Assembly: GCA_963754235.1 (NCBI GenBank)
Contig: CAVWFK010000036.1
Coordinates: 1-64,000, forward strand
Length of the DNA: 64,000 bases
Direction of reading: 5' to 3'
Source: DATAYA01 sp963754235
GTDB lineage: Bacteria; Pseudomonadota; Alphaproteobacteria; Acetobacterales; Acetobacteraceae
Shown: one piece after another, positions 40,690-49,487 of the stretch
Numbering within the stretch: the first letter of the stretch is position 1
Layout of the letters: each line of letters opens with the position of its first letter
Notes under the pieces: generated by a model
Databases searched by the model: none
Seen by the model: the letters and a program-made list of their open reading frames with translations, nothing else
What the model was told of the DNA's origin: nothing
Translations under genes and position numbers: made by a program

Positions 40690-41997
40690 TCAGGCCGCCG
40701 CCGCCTCCCGTCCCACCTGCACCCGGGCGACGCGCCGCCCGTCCATCTCCAGCACCTCGAACCGCCAGCCGCCGAACACGATCCGGTCGCCCGAGCGCGG
40801 CACCCGCCGCAGCAGCGCCAGCAGCAGGCCGGCGAGCGTGTGATAGCTGCCCTCGCCCGGCAGGTCGGGCAGCAGCAGCCGCGCCTTGACCTCATCGACC
40901 GGCATCATCCCGTCCATCACCAGCGTCCCCTCCGGCGCCCCCTCCCCCACTGCCGGTGCCGGCCCGCCATCCTCGGGATCGCCGACGATCGCCTCCAGCA
41001 CATCGGTCGCCGTCACCACGCCCTCGAAGCTGCCGTATTCGTCCATCACCAGCGCCAGCCCCACCGGGTCCGATTTCAGCCGCTCCAGCGCATCGAGCGC
41101 GGTGACGGTATCGGGCACCACGATCGGGGTGCGCAGCGCCGCCGAGACCGACAGATCGCCGCCGTCGAGCAGCCGGTCCAGCATGTCCTTGGCCTGGACC
41201 ACGCCGACCACGTTATCGACCGAGCCATCGCACACGACGAAGCGGCTGTGGGGCGCGCCTTTCAGCGCTGCGATGATGTCGCGCTTCGGGTCGCCGCGGT
41301 CGACCCAGGCGAGTTCGGTGCGCGGCGTCATGATCGCGCGCACCGGCTTGTCGGCCAGCCGCAGCACGCGCTCGATGATGTCGCGCTCCTCGGCCTCCAG
41401 CACGCCTTCCTGCGCGCCCTCGGCGAGCAGCGCCCGCAGCTCCTCCTCGGTGACCCCCGCCCGCGCCGCGCGCGCCGGGCCGAACAGGCGCAGCACCAGC
41501 GCCGAGGAGACGCTCAGCAGCCACACGACCGGGCCGGTGATCCGCGAGAGCAGCGCGAGCGGGCGGGCGATGCGGGCCGCGATCGCCTCCGGCCGGCGGA
41601 GTGCCAACTGCTTGGGCACCAGCTCGCCGACCACCAGCGTCAGGTACGTGATCAGCAGCACCACCAGCACCAGCGACAGGCCGCCCGCGAATGGCCGCAG
41701 CCAGGTGACGCGGGACAGCGCGCCGCTCAGCGTCTCCGCCAGACGCGCGCCGCCGAACACCCCGGCCACCATCCCCACCAGCGTGATGCCCACCTGCACC
41801 GTCGGCAGGAAGCGCTGCGGCTCCTCGGTGAGCTGGCGCGCCGCCTGGGCCCCCGCCACGCCCTTGCGCTCCAGCACCAGCAGCCGCGCCCGCCGCGCCG
41901 AAACCAGCGCCAGCTCGCTCATCGCGAACACGCCGTTCAGCACGATCAGCAGCAGCACGACCACGATCTCGATCGCCAGCATCATGGCGTCCAGCAT
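40690..41997 (-). CDS. CNNM-type transporter with CBS pair and CorC/HlyC domain
   Basis: A 435-residue inner-membrane protein of the haemolysin-C/CNNM group, linked to divalent cation (Mg2+/Co2+) handling. The N-terminal CNNM domain has four hydrophobic segments (residues 5-195) and the GELVPKQLAL motif near 128. It is followed by a CBS pair (IMTPRTELAWV near 222; VMDEYGSFEGVVT near 312) and the C-terminal CorC domain from about 355. The ATG at 41995-41997 is preferred; a TTG three codons upstream is possible. Confidence 0.88.
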   Translation of the reverse strand: MLDAMMLAIEIVVVLLLIVLNGVFAMSELALVSARRARLLVLERKGVAGAQAARQLTEEPQRFLPTVQVGITLVGMVAGVFGGARLAETLSGALSRVTWLRPFAGGLSLVLVVLLITYLTLVVGELVPKQLALRRPEAIAARIARPLALLSRITGPVVWLLSVSSALVLRLFGPARAARAGVTEEELRALLAEGAQEGVLEAEERDIIERVLRLADKPVRAIMTPRTELAWVDRGDPKRDIIAALKGAPHSRFVVCDGSVDNVVGVVQAKDMLDRLLDGGDLSVSAALRTPIVVPDTVTALDALERLKSDPVGLALVMDEYGSFEGVVTATDVLEAIVGDPEDGGPAPAVGEGAPEGTLVMDGMMPVDEVKARLLLPDLPGEGSYHTLAGLLLALLRRVPRSGDRIVFGGWRFEVLEMDGRRVARVQVGREAAAA

Positions 41998-42089
41998 AGC
42001 CGGCAATGCGGTGCCAGCGCGAAATGGCGAGGGCGACGCGGCGCGGCGGCGGGGTTACAAGGGGCGGCGTCGCAATCGGAGAGGCCCGC

Positions 42090-42566
42090 ATGAACCGCCG
42101 CCTGCCCGCGCTCGCGATCCTGCTCGGCATCCTGGGCCTGATCCCCTTCATCGTCTGCGGCCTTGGCGGCGTCACCCTCCGCTGGCAGGAGAGCGCGCCG
42201 CAGCTTCTGGCGGCGCTGACGGCTTACGGGGCGGTGATCCTGGGCTTCCTGGGCGGGGTTCATTGGGGGTTCGCGCTCGGCGATGAGGCCGGGCGCGGCG
42301 AGCGGCCGCGGCTGGTGCTCGGCGTGGTGCCGCCGCTGATCGGCTGGGTGGCACTGCTGGTCCAGCTTGTGGCCCCGATCGAGGCGGGGATTGCCGTGTT
42401 GATCGCGGGCTACATCGGCGCGGGTGTGCTCGACGCCTCGTTGCGCCGGCAGGGCTTCGTGCCGTCCGGCTATCTGGCACTGCGCTGGGGCCTCACCGCC
42501 GCCGTTGTCGCGTTGCTGGCGACCGTCCTGGTGCTGCGGCTGGCCAGCGCGCATATCGTGCTCTGA
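42090..42566 (+). CDS. DUF3429 membrane protein
   Basis: A 158-residue polytopic membrane protein with about five hydrophobic segments. GAVILGFLGGVHWGFAL near 48 is the family signature, and PSGYLALRWGLT near 134 the closing helix. Function is unknown. GGAGAGG lies 6 nt before the ATG. It is divergent from the CNNM gene with a 92-bp gap. Confidence 0.8.
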   Translation: MNRRLPALAILLGILGLIPFIVCGLGGVTLRWQESAPQLLAALTAYGAVILGFLGGVHWGFALGDEAGRGERPRLVLGVVPPLIGWVALLVQLVAPIEAGIAVLIAGYIGAGVLDASLRRQGFVPSGYLALRWGLTAAVVALLATVLVLRLASAHIVL

Positions 42567-42617
42567 GGTTTGGAGCCGCGGGATTCAGACATCTCTCCGT
42601 AATGGCGCAGGCTCAAG

Positions 42618-42767
42618 CCCTCTCCGCCCCTCGGGGCGGAGAGGGTTGGGTGAGGTGGGGGCCGGCCGCGCGATGACCGATGCGGCGCGAGCGGCTAAGA
42701 GTATTCTCGCGGCGTCGGCGTTTCCCCCACCTCACCCCGACCCTCCCGCCCCGAGGGGCGGAGAGGG
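42618..42767. repeat. Two head-to-head palindromic repeats (CCCTCTCCGCCCC type)
   Basis: 42618-42645 is a perfect 13-bp-arm hairpin (CCCTCTCCGCCCC, loop TC) followed by GTTGGGTGAGGTGGGGG. 42724-42767 is the inverted copy, leaving about 62 bp between. It could end transcription of the DUF3429 gene or form a cruciform, but no T tract follows. A shorter relative is inside the smr gene at 59321-59361. The rest of the 265-bp gap shows nothing else. Confidence 0.75.
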
Positions 42768-42831
42768 AGTTGAACGTCGTTGAAGGGCCGCCTGAGATGC
42801 GTCAATACCGCGGGATGTGGAGGATGCGCGA

Positions 42832-43449
42832 ATGGCCGAGCACGCGCTGATCGCAACGCTGCGCGCGGCCCGGGTGGTGCCGGTGATCCGCACTCGATCG
42901 GCGGCCAATGCCCGGACCGTCGTGGGTTGGCTGCGCGACGCCGGCCTGCGCGTCTTCGAGATCACCCTGACCGTGCCCGACGCACCGGCGCTGATCGCGG
43001 AACTCGCCGCCGACCCGGCCCTGCTGGTCGGCGCCGGAACGGTGCCGGACGCCGCCCGAGCGCGCGCGTGCCTTGACGCCGGCGCGCGGTTCATCGTCGC
43101 ACCCTGGGTCGATCCGTCCCTCGCCGCCCCGTGCCGGGACGCGGAAGCGGTGCTGATGCTGGGCGCGCTGACACCCACCGAGGTGCGCGCGGCCCTCGCC
43201 GCCGGGGCGGATGTGATAAAACTGTTCCCCGCCGCCTCCGCCGGCGGGCCCGGGCATGTCGCGGCGCTCGCGAGCGTGTTCCCCGGCGTTGCGTTCTGCC
43301 CCACGGGCGGGATCGCGCCGGCGCAGACGCCGGACTACCTCGCGGCGGGGGCCGCGTTCGTGGGCATCGGCGGCGCGCTCGTGGACGAGCGCCGGATCGC
43401 CGCCGGCGACCGCGCCGCGATCGAGGCCGCCGCGCGCGCGGTGCGGTGA
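42832..43449 (+). CDS. eda: 2-dehydro-3-deoxy-6-phosphogluconate aldolase (KDPG aldolase)
   Basis: Cleaves KDPG to pyruvate and glyceraldehyde 3-phosphate in the Entner-Doudoroff pathway. The 205-residue TIM barrel has the catalytic Glu43 (VFEITLT) and Schiff-base Lys130 (ADVIKLFPA), with GAGTV near 67 and PTGGI near 156. The ATG at 42832 has GGAGG 8 nt upstream. It overlaps the next gene by 4 nt (GTGA). A KDPGal aldolase role cannot be excluded. Confidence 0.88.
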   Translation: MAEHALIATLRAARVVPVIRTRSAANARTVVGWLRDAGLRVFEITLTVPDAPALIAELAADPALLVGAGTVPDAARARACLDAGARFIVAPWVDPSLAAPCRDAEAVLMLGALTPTEVRAALAAGADVIKLFPAASAGGPGHVAALASVFPGVAFCPTGGIAPAQTPDYLAAGAAFVGIGGALVDERRIAAGDRAAIEAAARAVR

Positions 43450-44423
43450 GCAGGGTGGGCTTCGACATCATCGCGATGGGCGAGCCGATGCTGGAGTTCA
43501 ACCAGCAGCCGGCCGGGCCGGACGGGCGGCGCCTCTATCTCGAAGGCCACGGCGGCGACACCTCCAACGCCGCGATCGCGGCGGCGCGGCAGGGGGCGCG
43601 GGCCGCCTACGCAACCTCGGTCGGTGCCGATGCGCCCGGCGACAGCTTCATCGCGCTCTGGCAGCGCGAGGGGGTGGACACCTCGCTGGTGCGGCGCGAT
43701 CCGGGGCGACCCACGGCGGTCTATTTCGTCACTCACGGGACCCACGGGCACGCGTTCACCTTCTATCGCACCGGCTCGGCCGCCAGCGCCTACGGCCCCG
43801 AAGACGTGCCCGTGGACGCGATCGCCGGCGCACGCTTCTTGTATGCCTCGGGGATCAGCCTCGGCATTTCGGCATCCGCCGCCGATGCGGTGTTCCGCGC
43901 GATCGAAGTCGCCCGCGCCGCCGGCGTCGCGGTGGCACTCGACACCAATTATCGCGCGCGGCTGTGGCCGGCAGCACGAGCCGCGGCGGTGATCCACGCC
44001 GCCGCGGCCGCGAGCGAGATCGTGCTGCCGACGATGGAGGATGCGCGCACGCTCACCGGCCTCACGGCGACCGACGCCGTGCTCGATTTCTATCTCCGCC
44101 TGGGTGCGAGACTGGTGGCACTCAAGATGGGGGAAGCGGGCGCGTGGCTCGCAACCCCCGAGCGGCGGGTCGCGATCGGCGCCCATCCGTGCCGCCCGGT
44201 CGATGCCACCGGCGCCGGCGATACGTTCGGCGGCAGCCTGCTCGCCCGCCTCGCCGCCGGCGACGCGCCCGAGGACGCCGCCCGCTACGCCGCCTGCGCC
44301 GCGGCGCTGGCAACCGAGGGCTACGGCGCGGTGGCACCGATCCCGCACGCTGCGGCGGTGCACGAGGCGCTGGCAGCCGGAGCGGTCACAGCAGCTCCCC
44401 GAGATGCCCTGCCCTCTCACTGA
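43446..44423 (+). CDS. kdgK: 2-keto-3-deoxygluconate kinase (PfkB family)
   Basis: A 325-residue sugar kinase that would supply KDPG to the aldolase encoded just upstream. GGDTSNAAIAAARQG near 36 is the first PfkB signature and DATGAGDTFGGS near 255 the second, with the catalytic Asp. The GTG start at 43446 overlaps the eda stop. Coupling with eda supports KDG rather than another sugar. Its 3' end overlaps the convergent MFS gene by 7 bp. Confidence 0.85.
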   Translation: MSRVGFDIIAMGEPMLEFNQQPAGPDGRRLYLEGHGGDTSNAAIAAARQGARAAYATSVGADAPGDSFIALWQREGVDTSLVRRDPGRPTAVYFVTHGTHGHAFTFYRTGSAASAYGPEDVPVDAIAGARFLYASGISLGISASAADAVFRAIEVARAAGVAVALDTNYRARLWPAARAAAVIHAAAAASEIVLPTMEDARTLTGLTATDAVLDFYLRLGARLVALKMGEAGAWLATPERRVAIGAHPCRPVDATGAGDTFGGSLLARLAAGDAPEDAARYAACAAALATEGYGAVAPIPHAAAVHEALAAGAVTAAPRDALPSH

Positions 44424-45622
44424 CCCGGCGCATACTTCGTTCCGGTGACCAGAGCAGCGGCCGCAAGGGCCGCGATAACGACGGCAAATACGATGTGGGC
44501 GGCGATCGAACTGGCGAGCGCCGACAATAGGCCAATCCCGATCACCGGCAGGGAATTGCCGGCATAGACGGCGACGAGATAGCCCGAGACCACCTCGCCA
44601 CGCATCTGCCCGGGTGCGATGCGGTTCACCACCTCCAGGCTGCCGCGGTAGCCGAGCGCGGCCGAGACGCCGCCGAGCACCGTGGCGAAGAGCAGGATCG
44701 GCATGGACAGGGCGACCTCCGCGACGACGAGGAGGCCCAGGCTGGGAAGCAGCACGGCCAAGCCGCTCAGCATGGCGGTTCGGCTGCTGAACTTGCCAGT
44801 CGCGATAACGGCCAGTGTGGAGACGGCAAACAGCTCGAACACGACAACGCCGGACATGGCCGGCGCGGTCTGATGCAATGTTTCCGCGAGCAGGTTCGGG
44901 ATGAGTGCCGCGTAGAAGCCAAGCAGGGCGAAGATCACGAACGCGGTGACAGCGGGGGACAGGAACTGGAGTCGGATTTGCTTTGGAACGCCAAGCCGGG
45001 GCCGCAGCGACAAGTCCCCGAACCGACGCACCGGGTCCTTCACCGTCTCCGGCGTGAACAGAATGGCGATACCGACTGCGAATAGCACAACCAAATAGAC
45101 GACGAAGGAGAGCCGCAACGGCCACGACGCGAACTGCGCCAGCAATCCCGCGAGCAGCGGCCCCACCGCGAGACCCACGAAGTTCGCCGCGGAAGCGATC
45201 CGCGCGGCGACTGCCTTGTCTCCTCGCGGCTGCAATTCCGCGATCCAGGCGGTCGCGGCGCCGGCGGCAAGCCCGGTGGCGAACCCGCTCAATACCCGCG
45301 CCACGAACAGCCACACTGTTCCGCCCGCGAGCGCGAACACCACGGTGCTGGCGAGACCGAATCCGATTGCCGGCAGGGTGGCGCTCCGACGGCCTATCTG
45401 GTCGGACAGGCGGCCGAACACAAACAGTGCAGCGAGATTGCCAAGCACATAAGTCGCATAGACCAGGGTCAGCGTAATCTCGGAAAACCCGAAGGCCCGG
45501 CGATAGAGCGGATACAAGGGTGTAGGAAGTGTCGCACCCACGAACATGATCGCAAGCTCGACCGCGACGATCGTCATGCCGAAAGAGCCGCCTGGCCTCC
45601 GGTGCAGCTCGGTTTTCTCCAA
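44417..45622 (-). CDS. MFS transporter
   Basis: A 401-residue major facilitator with 12 predicted spans. The loop 2-3 signature is GRLSDQIGRRSATLP near 74, with a second related loop near GKFSSRTAML in the C-terminal half. Drug or sugar export is typical for this group. Its codon use is slightly less GC-biased than the kdgK gene. The 127-bp gap upstream shows no element I can name. Confidence 0.82.
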   Translation of the reverse strand: MEKTELHRRPGGSFGMTIVAVELAIMFVGATLPTPLYPLYRRAFGFSEITLTLVYATYVLGNLAALFVFGRLSDQIGRRSATLPAIGFGLASTVVFALAGGTVWLFVARVLSGFATGLAAGAATAWIAELQPRGDKAVAARIASAANFVGLAVGPLLAGLLAQFASWPLRLSFVVYLVVLFAVGIAILFTPETVKDPVRRFGDLSLRPRLGVPKQIRLQFLSPAVTAFVIFALLGFYAALIPNLLAETLHQTAPAMSGVVVFELFAVSTLAVIATGKFSSRTAMLSGLAVLLPSLGLLVVAEVALSMPILLFATVLGGVSAALGYRGSLEVVNRIAPGQMRGEVVSGYLVAVYAGNSLPVIGIGLLSALASSIAAHIVFAVVIAALAAAALVTGTKYAPGQ

Positions 45623-45749
45623 TGCAGAGGCCTTCCGGCATAGGGAAGTCTATGTTACTGGTCACTCTACTTGATCATTGCGGCCGGATGCCTCGGTCGG
45701 GACCGAAGCATTCGTGATTGTGATCCGCGGTCGGGCACGGCCGGGGCGG

Positions 45750-46445
45750 TCACAGCAGCTCTTCGAAGCGGCAGTTGACCAAAAGCTCGCCGATCGTGGC
45801 GTTGGACGGCAGCAGCAGCATGGTCTCGGTGAGGCGTGCCAGGTCGGCGGGCTGGATCATCTCGCGCGGCGGGATCGTCTTGACCCATCCGGTCATGTCG
45901 GTCGCGACGAAGCCGGGGCAGATCGCGGTCGCCCGCAGGCCGGCGTCCCAGCCTTCCCGCCGGATCGCCTGATTGAGCGCCAGCACGGCGAACTTGCTGA
46001 TCGCATAACCGACGTTTTCGTTCTTCACCCGCTTGCCCGAGAGCGAGGCGAAGGTTGCGACGCGGCCTTCCCCGCACGCCCGCAGATGCGGCACGGCAAG
46101 CCGCGTGAGGCGGAGCGGGCCTTTCACGTTGACCTCCCACATCCGGTCGAGCGGCCCTTCGTCGGCATCCTCGAGCCGCGCCACCGGGTTGATCCCGGCC
46201 GCGTTCACCAGCGCCTGGATGCGCCCGAAGCGCGCGACGGTCGCGGCGACCCACTCTTGCGCTGAGGCCACGCTCTCCGCGTCGTAGCGGTGCAGCATGA
46301 GACGGTCGCTCTCGCAGAGGCCGCGCGGCTCGCGCACCCCGGCCGAGACCAGGAAGCCGGACGCCAGCAGCCGCTCCGCGACCGCGCGGCCGATGCCGCG
46401 CGCCGCACCCGAGATCATCGCGACGCGGTCCTTGGGGTCGAGCAT
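45750..46445 (-). CDS. Short-chain dehydrogenase/reductase
   Basis: A 231-residue SDR with SGAARGIGRAV at 12-22, NAAGIN near 85, catalytic Ser in FASLSGKRV and YAISK near 145. The order and length fit a classical NAD(P)-dependent dehydrogenase, substrate unknown. It is divergent from another SDR; the shared 97-bp gap holds an imperfect inverted repeat. Confidence 0.85.
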   Translation of the reverse strand: MLDPKDRVAMISGAARGIGRAVAERLLASGFLVSAGVREPRGLCESDRLMLHRYDAESVASAQEWVAATVARFGRIQALVNAAGINPVARLEDADEGPLDRMWEVNVKGPLRLTRLAVPHLRACGEGRVATFASLSGKRVKNENVGYAISKFAVLALNQAIRREGWDAGLRATAICPGFVATDMTGWVKTIPPREMIQPADLARLTETMLLLPSNATIGELLVNCRFEELL

Positions 46446-46465
46446 CCGCCTTCTCCATCAAAGTT

Positions 46466-46529
46466 GAGTGCCGAGTGTGCAACACCTCGCTGCTCTCCCG
46501 TTAGGCTGCGCGTTGACACTTCGGCACAC
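46466..46529. promoter_or_regulatory. Imperfect inverted repeat between divergent SDR genes
   Basis: Arms GAGTGCCGAGTGTGCAAC (46466-46483) and GTTGACACTTCGGCACAC (46512-46529) pair at about 16 of 19 aligned positions with one small gap on each side. The right arm contains TTGACA. Location in a divergent promoter region suggests an operator, but no candidate regulator gene is adjacent. Confidence 0.4.
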
Positions 46530-46542
46530 AAAGGGGATGGCC

Positions 46543-47532
46543 ATGCGGAAGATCGCCGTGATTACCGGCGCCGGAGCGGGCGTCGGCCGCGCCACTGCGA
46601 CGGAGTTCGCACGCAACGGTTGCGACGTGGCGCTGCTGTCGCGCGATCCCGACCGGCTCGAACACGCGGCGGCCGAATTGCGGCGCTTCGGCGTGCGCAC
46701 CCTGCCGATACCGACCGATGTGGCGGATGCCGCGGCCGTGGAAGCTGCGGCCGAGCAAGTGGAGCGCGAGCTTGGCCCGATCGACGTCTGGGTGAACGTG
46801 GCGATGGCGACGGTGTTCGCGCCGGTGCACAAGCTGACCGCCGAAGAATTCCAGCGCGGCACCACGGTCACCTATCTCGGCCAGGTGCATGGCACGATGG
46901 CGGCGCTGAAGCGCATGCGCAGCCGCAATCGCGGCTCGATCGTCTGCGTCGGCTCCGCCCTCGCCTATCGGGCGGTGCCGCTGCAATCGGTCTATTGCGG
47001 TGCCAAGTTTGCCATCCGCGGCTTCCTCGGTGCGCTGCGGTCGGAGCTGTACCACGACAAGCTTGACATCAGCGTGACCGAAGTGGATTTGCCGGCGGTC
47101 AACACGCCGCAATTCGACTGGGCGCGGAACAAGATGGACCGCAAGCCGCAACCCGTGCCGCCGATCTTCCAGCCAGAGGTGCCGGCACGGGCGATCTATT
47201 TCGGCGCCTTCCATCCGCGGCGCCAGATCTGGGTGGGTTTCCCCACGGTGCGGGCAATTCTTGCCAACCGGATCGCGCCGGGGCTGATCGACCGCTATCT
47301 CGCCAAAGCCGGCTACACCGGCCAGCTCACCGATCAGCGGTCGGACCCCGATGCCCCCGGCAATCTGTTCGAGCCGGTGCCCGGCGCGTATGGCGCCCAC
47401 GGCCGCTTCGACGGGCGGGCGCGGACAAGAAGCTGGGAGGTGTTCACCAGCCGCCACCGCAATGCCGCCTGGGCGGCGGTGCTGGCAGGGCTGGTCGGCC
47501 TGCATCTGCTGGCCAGGCGGCTCAACATCTGA
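46543..47532 (+). CDS. Short-chain dehydrogenase/reductase with C-terminal membrane segment
   Basis: A 329-residue SDR. The cofactor motif TGAGAGVGRA is near residue 8, GSALAYRAVP near 141, catalytic YCGAKFAI near 154. After the SDR fold an extension of about 80 residues ends in a hydrophobic helix (AAVLAGLVGLHLLARRL), as in other long SDRs tethered to membranes. ATG 46543 is better spaced from AAGGGG than ATG 46537. Confidence 0.83.
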   Translation: MRKIAVITGAGAGVGRATATEFARNGCDVALLSRDPDRLEHAAAELRRFGVRTLPIPTDVADAAAVEAAAEQVERELGPIDVWVNVAMATVFAPVHKLTAEEFQRGTTVTYLGQVHGTMAALKRMRSRNRGSIVCVGSALAYRAVPLQSVYCGAKFAIRGFLGALRSELYHDKLDISVTEVDLPAVNTPQFDWARNKMDRKPQPVPPIFQPEVPARAIYFGAFHPRRQIWVGFPTVRAILANRIAPGLIDRYLAKAGYTGQLTDQRSDPDAPGNLFEPVPGAYGAHGRFDGRARTRSWEVFTSRHRNAAWAAVLAGLVGLHLLARRLNI

Positions 47533-47541
47533 TGGCGGCGG

Positions 47542-47991
47542 CTACTTCAGATGGCACGGCTTGCGCGTTGGCGGAACGTGCAACTGAACCGTCATCAGCA
47601 CCGCCGGCACGTCGCCGATCGTGCCGGAGCGGTGGCCCTTGCGCCCGTCGCGCGGCGTGCAGCCCTGGTCCTCCCCGAACGAGAACTCGCCGGGTCCCTG
47701 CTCGATGCGCGTGCCGTCCATGGATTCGATCCACCAACGGCCGGAGAGCACGACGATCCATTGCGGCGCCGGGTTCTCGTGCCAGTCTCCGACCCAGCCG
47801 ACCGGCTGCACGGTGACGACAACCGTCGACGGGCAGCGGTCCTGCTTGTTGTTCCACTGGGGAGCGGCGCCGCCCACGCCCTTCAATTCGAACTCCGTCA
47901 GGGCGCACCGGGCCTGATGACTGACCCCGTCGGCGTCAACCCACAGGTGCCAATAGGGGATCTCCGGCCGCGGTCCCGTGTTCTCGGTCAT
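47542..47991 (-). CDS. Cupin-domain protein
   Basis: A 149-residue cupin. WHENPAPQWIVVLSGRWWI near 70 is the first metal motif (with a His and Gln instead of two His), and PGEFSFGEDQGC near 99 leads into the second. Function is unknown. GGAGGAG lies 4 nt before the ATG. It is convergent with the SDR at 46543-47532 and divergent from the DoxX gene. Confidence 0.75.
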   Translation of the reverse strand: MTENTGPRPEIPYWHLWVDADGVSHQARCALTEFELKGVGGAAPQWNNKQDRCPSTVVVTVQPVGWVGDWHENPAPQWIVVLSGRWWIESMDGTRIEQGPGEFSFGEDQGCTPRDGRKGHRSGTIGDVPAVLMTVQLHVPPTRKPCHLK

Positions 47992-48103
47992 TCGCTCCTC
48001 CCCTCGACAGTGGCCGGGTATCTGCCTGAACTTTCCGCCCCGCGCGCCGTTCCGTCGGTCGCGCTCAGATGACGAACGCCGCGGAGACGGGAGGACGATC
48101 AGG

Positions 48104-48625
48104 ATGGGACCGAGCACCGTTATCGAGGCTGCGATCCGCTATCTCCTCGTAAGCCTGTTTTTCCCGTTCAGCGCTCTCGACAAGATCCTCAACTTCCAGG
48201 GAGCGGTGGATCAGGCGAAGGAGCTGATCCCCGCGGAAAAGCCCGCCAAGGCACTAATACTGGCGGGGCTCGGTGTCGAGATCCTGGGGCCTTTGGGGAT
48301 TTTAACGGGCGTCCTGGACCGCTCCGCCGCATTCGTCATGGCCGGGTATTGCGGCGTGACGGCACTGCTGTGGAAACGATTCTGGGAGCATGACGATCTG
48401 TTGCGCCCGGGCAAGAGCCAAGGACGTGACCTATTTTGGGACTTCCTGAAGAATTTCGGGTTGGCTGGCGGATTCCTGCTGATTACCTTTGGCACGCGAG
48501 CAGGGGCGACGCGCGGCTTTTTCGACAATCCCCTGTCCTCATCTCACCCCTATGTCAAACCAGGATCAGAAGATGGCCGTCGGGGTCACGCGCGACGCGT
48601 GGCGCGTCGCGCGGTGGGGCGGTGA
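48104..48625 (+). CDS. DoxX-family membrane protein
   Basis: A 173-residue membrane protein with four predicted spans. YLLVSLFFPFSALDKILNF and ILAGLGVEILGPLGILTG carry the DoxX pattern. Relatives take part in oxidative-stress or thiol-linked membrane complexes. The last 25 residues are basic and overlap the 3' end of the VOC gene on the other strand by 71 bp, so the native stop may have been lost or shifted. GGGAGG is upstream of the ATG. Confidence 0.78.
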   Translation: MGPSTVIEAAIRYLLVSLFFPFSALDKILNFQGAVDQAKELIPAEKPAKALILAGLGVEILGPLGILTGVLDRSAAFVMAGYCGVTALLWKRFWEHDDLLRPGKSQGRDLFWDFLKNFGLAGGFLLITFGTRAGATRGFFDNPLSSSHPYVKPGSEDGRRGHARRVARRAVGR

Positions 48626-49487
48626 GCGCCACCGTCACCCAATCCGTCGCCACATCGCGCGGGTCGGTAATTCCGGCCGGCCGGCCCGGCGGGCGATAGC
48701 CGAGCAGTTCCAGCCCGGGTCCGTTGTCCGAGGCAGGCCGCAGGCCCGTCACCCGTGCCCGCGCGCCGGCCAGCCCGTCCAGCCGAGCCTGAGCGGGGCC
48801 GCGGTTCCGTGTTTGGTCGCTCACCCGCAGCCCGAGCGCGCGATAGAAGCCGAGGCTGCGCCGGGTCGAGGCGATCGAGAGCGCGCTGTGGTCGATGCCC
48901 AGGAACAGGGCACCGGATAACTGGGCACCGGATGCGTCCTGGTGCCAGACAGCGCGGCCCTGGCCGGGCGGAAACCAGATCAGCTCCAGCGGGTGGCCAT
49001 CCGGATCGTGGAACTTGAACGCCCGCACGGCGCCATTCGCCGGCGGCAGCAATTGTGGCCCATTCTCGCTGATCGCTCGCCAGCCCGTGCACGCGCCAAG
49101 ATGCGCGTAGGCAGCATCGATGTCGCTCACCACGATCGCCATATGCTGGAACCACAGATCGTTGCTCCGGCTGTCGGGCGGGTATGGCCGGCCAAGCGTT
49201 GCCGGTCGCACCAGCGCAATGGTCTGCGCGCCCAGCCGCATCACCACCTCGCTCGTGCCGTCATCGCTGAGGCCGAGTGCTGCCAGCGTCGCGCGGTCGC
49301 TCGGTCCTCGCGCGATCGCGCAAAACCCGAGCGCGTCGCGATAGAACGCCTCCGCCCGGTCGAGGTCGGATACCACGCGGCTGATGCGCAGGATGTGCTC
49401 TGCCTGAAACCGGCGGTGCCGCGACCGGCCGGCGGCCCACAGCAGAGCGGCCGCCGCGAGGAGCATGGCCGCGCGGGCGATCGTCAC
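48555..49487 (-). CDS. Two-domain VOC (glyoxalase-like) protein with N-terminal membrane anchor or signal
   Basis: A 310-residue protein. Residues 4-20 are hydrophobic (ARAAMLLAAAALLWAAG), suggesting export or anchoring. The first VOC domain starts at ISRVVSDLDRAEAFYRDALGF (35-55) and has FKFHDPDGHPLELIW near 163. The second starts at GIDHSALSIASTRRSLGFY near 195. It overlaps the GMC oxidoreductase gene by 4 nt, so the two form an operon with the pyruvate-oxidase-like gene. Confidence 0.75.
   Translation of the reverse strand: MTIARAAMLLAAAALLWAAGRSRHRRFQAEHILRISRVVSDLDRAEAFYRDALGFCAIARGPSDRATLAALGLSDDGTSEVVMRLGAQTIALVRPATLGRPYPPDSRSNDLWFQHMAIVVSDIDAAYAHLGACTGWRAISENGPQLLPPANGAVRAFKFHDPDGHPLELIWFPPGQGRAVWHQDASGAQLSGALFLGIDHSALSIASTRRSLGFYRALGLRVSDQTRNRGPAQARLDGLAGARARVTGLRPASDNGPGLELLGYRPPGRPAGITDPRDVATDWVTVALTAPPRDAPRVARDPDGHLLILV

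Noticed and set aside
42618..42645. Rho-independent terminator after the DUF3429 gene
   Set aside because: The hairpin is strong but no T tract follows and the same sequence occurs inside a coding region, so I list it as a repeat.
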